From NCBI GenBank assembly GCA_010645155.1, contig JAAGOF010000109.1:1563898-1627897 (forward strand): a stretch of DNA of 64,000 nucleotides, in the 5' to 3' direction. Origin of the DNA: Tigriopus japonicus. Its lineage: Eukaryota > Arthropoda > Copepoda > Harpacticoida > Harpacticidae. Under the pieces are notes generated by a model. The model saw only the letters and a program-made list of their open reading frames with translations. It had not been told where the DNA came from and ran no database searches. The position numbers and the translations under genes were made by a program. Shown in pieces: positions 58,039 to 64,000 of this stretch (positions are counted from its first letter, which is position 1; the number at the start of each line of letters is the position of its first letter).

Positions 58039-59585
58039 ACAACTCTCTGTAAGCATAAGATGGGGTATCTCGCGAAAACAGATCACACCTTTGGCCAATT
58101 GTAATATTTAAATACTTTTGATGAAGTAGACTTTCAATTGAATTTTGAAATTCTTGTAATAAGCAAGTCAAATTGCATAAAACGAAAATTTCTAAATTTG
58201 AGGGTCGCGCCTTGTTCCTACTTAAAAGATTAGCAGAATAAATCTTTATGGAAATGTTTAAAATATAAAGTTCCACTTTAGTATTCCACTTCAAAGCTTT
58301 TGAGAATTCAAAACAATTCAAATACATACCTTCTTCACATCTGTTAAGTTGCTCTTTGGAATTCACTTTAAAATGTCTTGTTCTTGTCACGAATAATCTA
58401 GGAATGGCCTTGAACTTTTTTTTAAGGATGAAATAATTCGATGTCCCAATTCGGGTGATGGCCACTTTTGGCTAGTAATGGATCCAATCCAAATTGATCA
58501 TTGCCTCTTCCTAATCAAATGTTTGCATCCTGGATTTTGACACCTTTCATTGATCAAACGCTAAAATTTGGATCGCAGAGCATTTTAGTTATGGTGTAGC
58601 ATTTATGTTTGCATTTATCTCCTTTTGAAGAGTGTAATTTGAAAAGAATTCGAGAAGTGAGAAGAGGAAAGTGAGATCAAACAGTTTAACAATCAACATT
58701 TTCAACTTGTGTGACGTAGAGCTCTAGTGTGACGAACCATTAATTTCAACAAAATCTGCCTCGGTGTTAGGATTTTTCAATTGCCTCGAGAAGAACCCCT
58801 TCTATACGACAAATACGTGAGGATTTCTTAAAAGCTGCACTACGGGGTGAATTCCATTAAAAAAGAATGATACACAATAGTCATCGTGTTGATATTTACA
58901 TAATATTTCGCCAATCAACGAATTGGAGCTACCAGATCAAGGAAGCCACCGACTTTAGGGTTTCTCAGAAATAATATCCAATGAGACGTCTAGCTACAGT
59001 ATATTTTCTATTCTCTTAGAGGATCACCGCTCTTGTACTCCTAACGAAGTTTGAAATATAGCAAACTTAATAACTAGGAAAAAACTGAGAGAAAGGCTGG
59101 TTCCAGCTGATTTCGATTCCTTAAGATTTCGAGGTGCTGTCAGAGTGCAAGTTAAGTTTTTCCGATTACAACTATTGACCCAAAAATTTATTAGCGACAT
59201 AACCTGCAAATGCTGCAGAGATACCTTTCGTACCTTCTCCGAGACATTTGCAACCATAACGATCTTCCTTATGCCAAGATATCTTGAATCTATTTCATTC
59301 TCATAGCAAAACATCTTTGGGCTTGATCGACCTTTCGCAAACCCGCCAAACACGTTTGGGTCCAAACGGGTGAAGCATATTCAATAAATGTGAAATGCTA
59401 TTTAAGTAACGCCTTAAGTGATAAGCAAATCAAGAAACGAAATTTCATCCCGATAAAGCCCCGTCAACACAAGAAAAGGCTTCTAGCAGTTGGTAAAATT
59501 TAATGATTTTTGCCATTGAGCCGTCAACACTTGTTAATGGGCAGAATAATTCGATCTCGTTCGCATTCAATTACATATTAGTGAT
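58039..59585. other. Intergenic, no gene recognised
   Basis: A 150-codon minus-strand opening (57995-58465) begins at GTG, has no ATG near its start and partly overlaps MITE-3, so it is not called. No other coding evidence. Confidence 0.4.
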
Positions 59586-59740
59586 TGTGTTGCCCGGAGA
59601 AATTGCTCCTTTTCTGTCAATCAGAAATCACAGACTTTTACACCATAGGGTCAGCTGAAGGTTGACGAGCGTGATCGTCAGCTGACCTTACTCCATGAAA
59701 CGTCTACGATTTCTGCTCAACAATAAAACAGTATTTTTTC
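59586..59740. mobile_element. MITE-4 related palindrome, copy 2 (decayed)
   Basis: CAGAAATCACAGACTTTTAC on the left and ATGAAACGTCTACGATTTCT on the right form a degenerate inverted pair around CAGCTGA/TCAGCTG. The right side shares AAACGTCT-GATTT-TGCTC with the MITE at 45068-45184. Confidence 0.45.
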
Positions 59741-60239
59741 CTGACTATACATGCTAAAACATAACTGGGTGGTCAGTGCCCATTCAGGGGCTAGAAAAAA
59801 TGAGCTTTCCCAGAAAGAAAGGACATATGTTCGAGCGACTCAATCATCTGAAAAAGTAAGTAAACGTGCATGCACACAAACTCTTTGGATGTGGTCCATT
59901 ACCATGGTAACTCTCATGCTCTCATTCTGACCAACTTGAAGGAATAAATGGCCAAGAGCGTCTCTTCATCTGCATAATCAAGACGAGAATATCAATGTAG
60001 CCCATTTGAGGTTGCCCATCTTGAAAAGACTCCTTCGTGAACCTTTCCTTGGAATAAATGGAACCTTCGTTGCATCAACCAGTTGCTTTCATTTGCGTCA
60101 AACTTGTTTGTCAATTCAATAGCCCCGTTGATCAGCCAAACAATCAACTGTAAGTTTTGATAACTATGCTTTTTTTAATGGATCAATGAAATCTCTAAAC
60201 AAAATTGCAAGAACATCGGGAATTGTCAATGTAAGTTTG
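59741..60239. other. Intergenic, no gene recognised
   Basis: No gene or bounded repeat supported. Confidence 0.4.
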
Positions 60240-60359
60240 TACAGGGTTGGGCACACCTATTGTCAAAATTTTCAACGACAGTTTAGAGAGTGAAAACGAG
60301 GTTGTACAGTATTTTAAAGCATAGCACGTGAAAATTCAGACAAATTTACATTGGATTAT

Positions 60360-60634
60360 TCAATTGAAACGCCATTTGCAGCAACAACACGTTCTACACA
60401 ACCACGGAAAGATTGGCATGCCCTGGCAACCTCCGAGGGATCCATGTCGGCAGTGGCCCTGATGATGGAGCGCTTTGGGGACTTCGGGCTTTTGTGGTGG
60501 GTCTTGCAAGCCATGGTCTCCATCCTTCCCTATAAGTAGAAGTCACATGGGTTGAAGTCAGCGGAGTTTTGAGGCCATGTGTTGGGATCCAGAAGTGGCA
60601 GAGATTCTCAGTCATCCAGACAATGGTCCCCAAT
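60360..60634 (-). pseudogene. mariner-like transposase, C-terminal fragment (left arm)
   Basis: On the minus strand the frames read WMTENLCHFW, then after frame changes TADMDPSEVARACQSFRG and VERVVAANGVSIE before the stop. This is the C-terminal end of a Tc1/mariner-superfamily transposase. Only the end is present, with frame breaks and a premature stop; it is not functional. Confidence 0.75.
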
Positions 60635-60647
60635 TCTTAAGAGTCGG

Positions 60648-61033
60648 CCTGAAAGTGGGCCAGGAGGTCCACCACGAGGTTCTTGAAGATGTTGTGGTGC
60701 CGTGGATGGTGCCCAGCACTGGTGGAAAGCCTTATACCTTCCAGCAAGCACGAGGATTGCCCACAAGGCCAAGAAGACCATTGCCTGGATGACTGAGAAT
60801 CTCCACCACTTCTGGGATACTCCCCTGACTTGAACCCATTCGACTTCTACATGAAGGGGAGAATAGAGGCCATGGCTTGCAAGACCCACCACAACAGCCT
60901 AAAGTCTCTAATACCTAATATGCTCCATCACCTAGGTAACTGCCGACATGGATCCCTCGGAGGTTGCTAGGGCATGCCAATCTTTCCATGGTCGTGTTGA
61001 ACGTGTTGTTGCCGCCAATGGTGGTTCAATTGA
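60648..61033 (+). pseudogene. mariner-like transposase, partial catalytic domain and C-terminus (right arm)
   Basis: The plus strand reads GLKVGQEVHHEVLEDVVVPW, then GGKPYTFQQ with a frameshift into the AWMTENLHHFWD-like segment, and on to VERVVAANGGSIE. FQQ normally precedes the second catalytic Asp of the DD-D transposase, and the frameshift falls here. Two frame changes and no N-terminus make it a dead fragment. It is longer than the left-arm copy. Confidence 0.75.
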
Positions 61034-61153
61034 AATTTCCTATGTAAAATTGTCTGAATTTTCACGTACAATGCTTTAAAATATTGTACAACCTCGTTTT
61101 GACTCTCAAAACTGCTGTTGAAAATTTTGACAATGGAAGTGCCCAGCCCTGTA

Positions 61154-61785
61154 AAATACATGAAAAAGGCTGTATTTAAAGCAATTGATGGTGAAGATCT
61201 TGAGTAATGGCATTGAATGAGGGAAATCTGCAAATGTAATGGGTAAAATTTTGTTACCATTACATCCTTACCAATACTGTTCTAGAATTCGATCAAATAT
61301 TGACACAAAATGAATTTTATTGCGATTTCTCTTTACTAACTCTTTCAGGACGAAAGAACAAGAAACAAGCAACGCGTTTGGGTGTTATACCACCCAAATG
61401 TCCTGGCAGCGCTGACCAAACATGACTCTATCTAGCTATTCACAAATAAGCGCGCTGTAACAGAACTGTCATTCAAATTTATTCAATCGACAAGCTTGTA
61501 GCAATTCATTCTCCGTAACATTTTGCTCTAGAGTGAACCTTATCGCAAAGGATGACGCTTCTCTAAGATTCCATACGTCACGTTCAGAGAAAATTTTGCG
61601 CTACTTTGAATCGGCAAATTGGACTTCTTAGCAAAGCTTATGCATGCACTTTACAAATTGTCAGGTCCGAATGGAAAACACACAATATCAGTGAAAAGGA
61701 GCCACACACACCATCACGCATTTTTGAGTGAGTCCCCAATAATTAAGAAATTGATACTATAATGCAATCACGCTTTCCCAAAAGT
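61154..61785. other. Intergenic, no gene recognised
   Basis: No gene or bounded repeat supported. Confidence 0.4.
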
Positions 61786-62110
61786 AATTACTTTTTTAAT
61801 TTGTGTATTGTTATGTAATTATTTACTTTTTGTAATGTAATTTATTTTTTTGTAATTTAATTTATTTGTAAGGTAATGTAATTGATAACTTTTTCGAAAA
61901 TAATGGTAATTGTAACTGATCACTTTTTCGAACGTAATGGTAATTGTAATTGATTACTTTTTCGAAAGTAATAGTAATTTTAATTGATTACTTTTTCAAA
62001 AGTAATGCTAATTTTAATTGATTACTTTTTCAACAGTAATGGTAATTTTAATTGATTACTTTTTCGAAATTAGTGGTAAATGTTATTGGTTACATTTCCG
62101 AAAGTAATGA
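61786..62110. repeat. 34-bp tandem array with TAATTG motif
   Basis: About six units of TAATGGTAATTGTAATTGAT plus TACTTTTTCGAAAG (34 bp) run head to tail at about 61903-62110, preceded by degenerate TAATTT sequence. The motif is shared with the ends of the TAATTG hAT elements (ATTACATTTTTCGA), so the array is probably an amplified terminus. Confidence 0.75.
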
Positions 62111-63100
62111 ATGGCCGCACGTGCTAACGTGTTCGTGGGGGGGTAATGACTAATGCCTTGATGAAGACCCACTACGTTGATTGATTGTTACTAAGAACCT
62201 CTTTTTATTGTGCTAAATTCCTTTGATAGCCTTTTGAACGGCTTTTTTTATTATTTTTTATTTTTAAAACAAACGTCTTTTACTTTAGGAAGACCTCCAG
62301 GTTCGTATTTTATGAACCTGGAGTCTACGTATTTCGTCTCTAAAAAATTTCGTAGTATCAATGATCCTAATCATCCGGAAATATTCTTGACAACAAAAAC
62401 GTTTCCACTTACGAATTATACAACCCTTTTCACTTGTGAGAAACCTGGTTCCCTTCAAACCAATATGAAGCCTTTCTTTAGTGCCAAAAAGAAATGGCGT
62501 GACAAACAGTTGTGTTGGTGATTGTGCTTCGAACAAAATACACAATGTGAGCACTTTTCAATCCACTCAAAGGTCTCGTGAACCTTTCTGAAAGAGAGTT
62601 TAATCATAGAGTTCCAAAATTTTGAGGGCTGAATAAGAGTGTTTTTATGAACAAATATGTACCCTCCTTTCATTCAAGATATGCGTGCTTGCTTCAATTT
62701 GTTACTGAGTTAACTGATATCAGTACCTATAGATGTTGTGATGCCTTTAAAAAAATATTGGTTTTAGAGGAAGAATAATCGGTAAAGAAATAATAAGAAT
62801 TTGCAAATCTGCTGCTTGTGAAGCTCTTTCACAAAGATGTTGACACGCACAAGTTGCGCACAAGTGCGCAAGTTCTCTTCAAGGAAAGTGCCTTTCACAC
62901 ACAAAAATGGGTATGGGAATGTACAACCAAAACTTGTATAGCTTTCCCCTATTTAGTGTTTTGGTTATCTTTTCAGTCTTTATCAGTTTTGCCAAATCAT
63001 GTTCAATAACAAATCCATGACAATGCTAAGTGGAATTTACCAATTGCCTACTAAATTCTGAGCGATTAAGAGAAGCAACAGAAGTGCTTGAAAACAGGTG
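62111..63100. other. Intergenic, no gene recognised
   Basis: No gene. A 10-bp perfect hairpin (CTCCAGGTTC and GAACCTGGAG, 62295-62323) follows a pyrimidine-AG run. Short frames only. Confidence 0.4.
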
Positions 63101-63104
63101 TCAT

Positions 63105-63332
63105 TCAGGCTTTTGTACACGAGATTTGAGCCTCGCCTGGCCAGCAAAGCCAGCCATCACATCGTCCAAATTGTTCCGATAGGCAATCTCTTGTCCGATA
63201 TCAGATTGGTGCTCCGTCTGTGGGTGTGGAATAGCGTCTAAAAGTTTCCTTGAGAAAGGTCGGGGAGGAGAATCGAACCTGGGACCTCTTTCACTATAGG
63301 AAACTGCGCCAACCACGACACCACGTCTCCTC
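63105..63332 (-). mobile_element. Likely tRNA-derived SINE or tRNA-like repeat
   Basis: On the minus strand GGAGGAGACGTGGTGTCGTG, then GTTGGCGCAG, a possible anticodon arm TTTCCTATAGTGAAA, a B-box GGTTCGATTCT and the closing CTCCTCC fold as a tRNA-like cloverleaf. The A-box departs from consensus. The head continues into about 150 bp of unrelated body, as in SINEs. Tail and target duplication are unclear, so a tRNA pseudogene is the alternative. Confidence 0.5.
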
Positions 63333-64000
63333 CCTTTAGATTAGAGCATTGTCAAGAGCTATTGCAAAAAGCAGCGCACCTACGCTGAAAATGCTCAAAA
63401 ATGGTAGTATGGTTTCAATGATTCATCTTCAATGATGTTGATGGCCACTCTAAAGATTTCTAACTCTTTCCTAACACTATACACAGAACTTCAAAAGAGA
63501 AAGCAAAAGGGTTACCAGTATCACCCCGTCCATGTTTGCTCTGATTGGAATTGGTAAAGAGTGATTTATTTGTGTTCCTTTGCTAGAAAAAAACATTACC
63601 CGTATAATTTGGCCCCTTATTTCTGTAACGAAAAACAAGTGCAGAAACAGAAACGGCACGAACTGAATTGAAATGAAATTCAATTACTTTATGAAACTAA
63701 TTGTAATCATACCAACCCACTTTACAAGGGTTGTGTAACAGTAATTCAAAACAGAACAGTAATTCATTGGTAAATCAATTTTCATATAAACATTAATTAT
63801 AGAAACTATATTAATCATTAACTCTCTTTAAAGGGAATCCCATTCTTTGTAGCGGTATTAAAAAATCCGTCCCCCCGACACCCCCCGAAAAAAAGCTGAT
63901 AATTTCGTGGCTTCACTGCTTAACTGATTCTTCGAATGAACAACCTTATCAGGTTTCATGCCGATTGAAATCCCAAACACCAATAGGGTGGAGAATAGGA
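63333..64000. other. Intergenic, no gene recognised
   Basis: No gene. A single degenerate TAATTG-type end may lie at 63670-63710 (CAATTACTTTATGAAACTAA). The window ends without a recognisable feature. Confidence 0.4.

Larger units (their letters stand above)
60242..61151. mobile_element. Palindromic mariner-like element, two inverted transposase 3' fragments
   Basis: The outer ends CAGGGTTGGGCAC (60242) and GCCCAGCCCTG (to 61151) are inverted repeats flanked by TA on both sides (60240-60241 and 61152-61153), as in Tc1/mariner. About 390 bp at each end are inverted copies of the same transposase 3' end. The spacer (about 60635-60772) is present once. Confidence 0.85.

Noticed and set aside
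57995..58465. 156-codon minus-strand open frame
   Set aside because: It begins at GTG with no ATG near the start, overlaps MITE-3 at its end and shows no domain; consistent with a chance opening.

Overview
This is eukaryotic (animal) nuclear DNA, AT-rich and gene-poor. The genes have GT-AG introns with short coding exons, and most of the window is intergenic or intronic sequence full of DNA-transposon debris. Gene content (a nuclear cytochrome c oxidase subunit, holocarboxylase synthetase, an ETS factor and a G-protein gamma subunit of the Ggamma30A/GNG13 type) fits an arthropod. A crustacean such as a copepod is my guess, but nothing in the window proves the lineage.

Four genes can be supported. 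(1) COX7C, plus strand, two coding exons (13747-13839 and 15313-15426). (2) An intronless holocarboxylase synthetase (HLCS, biotin protein ligase) ORF, 13896-15260, on the same strand and wholly inside the single COX7C coding intron. A good 3' splice site at 13880 would join COX7C exon 1 to the HLCS exon, so one promoter and first exon could serve both. (3) An ETS-domain factor, minus strand, exons 25930-25359 and 25286-25124 with a 72-nt intron splitting the DNA-binding domain. (4) A G-gamma gene, minus strand, spanning about 57.1-44.3 kb. Two alternative 5' coding exons (57120-57008 and 50137-50049) both end in phase 2 and both splice in frame to one shared exon (44451-44346) that ends in a CaaX box.

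The rest holds many non-autonomous transposons that can be delimited from the sequence. At least six are hAT-like with 8-bp target-site duplications. There are also a MULE-like element with a 9-bp duplication, several foldback elements with long inverted arms, a palindrome made of two mariner-like transposase fragments, a tRNA-derived SINE, and several minisatellites. Many are nested, which gives a relative order of insertion: hAT inside MITE, foldback inside hAT, hAT inside the target duplication of another hAT, and SINE inside an older repeat. No full-length transposase, rRNA or CRISPR was seen.

The most interesting points are the COX7C/HLCS shared-exon locus, the mutually exclusive G-gamma exons, and two adjacent hAT-like elements that share one target sequence.
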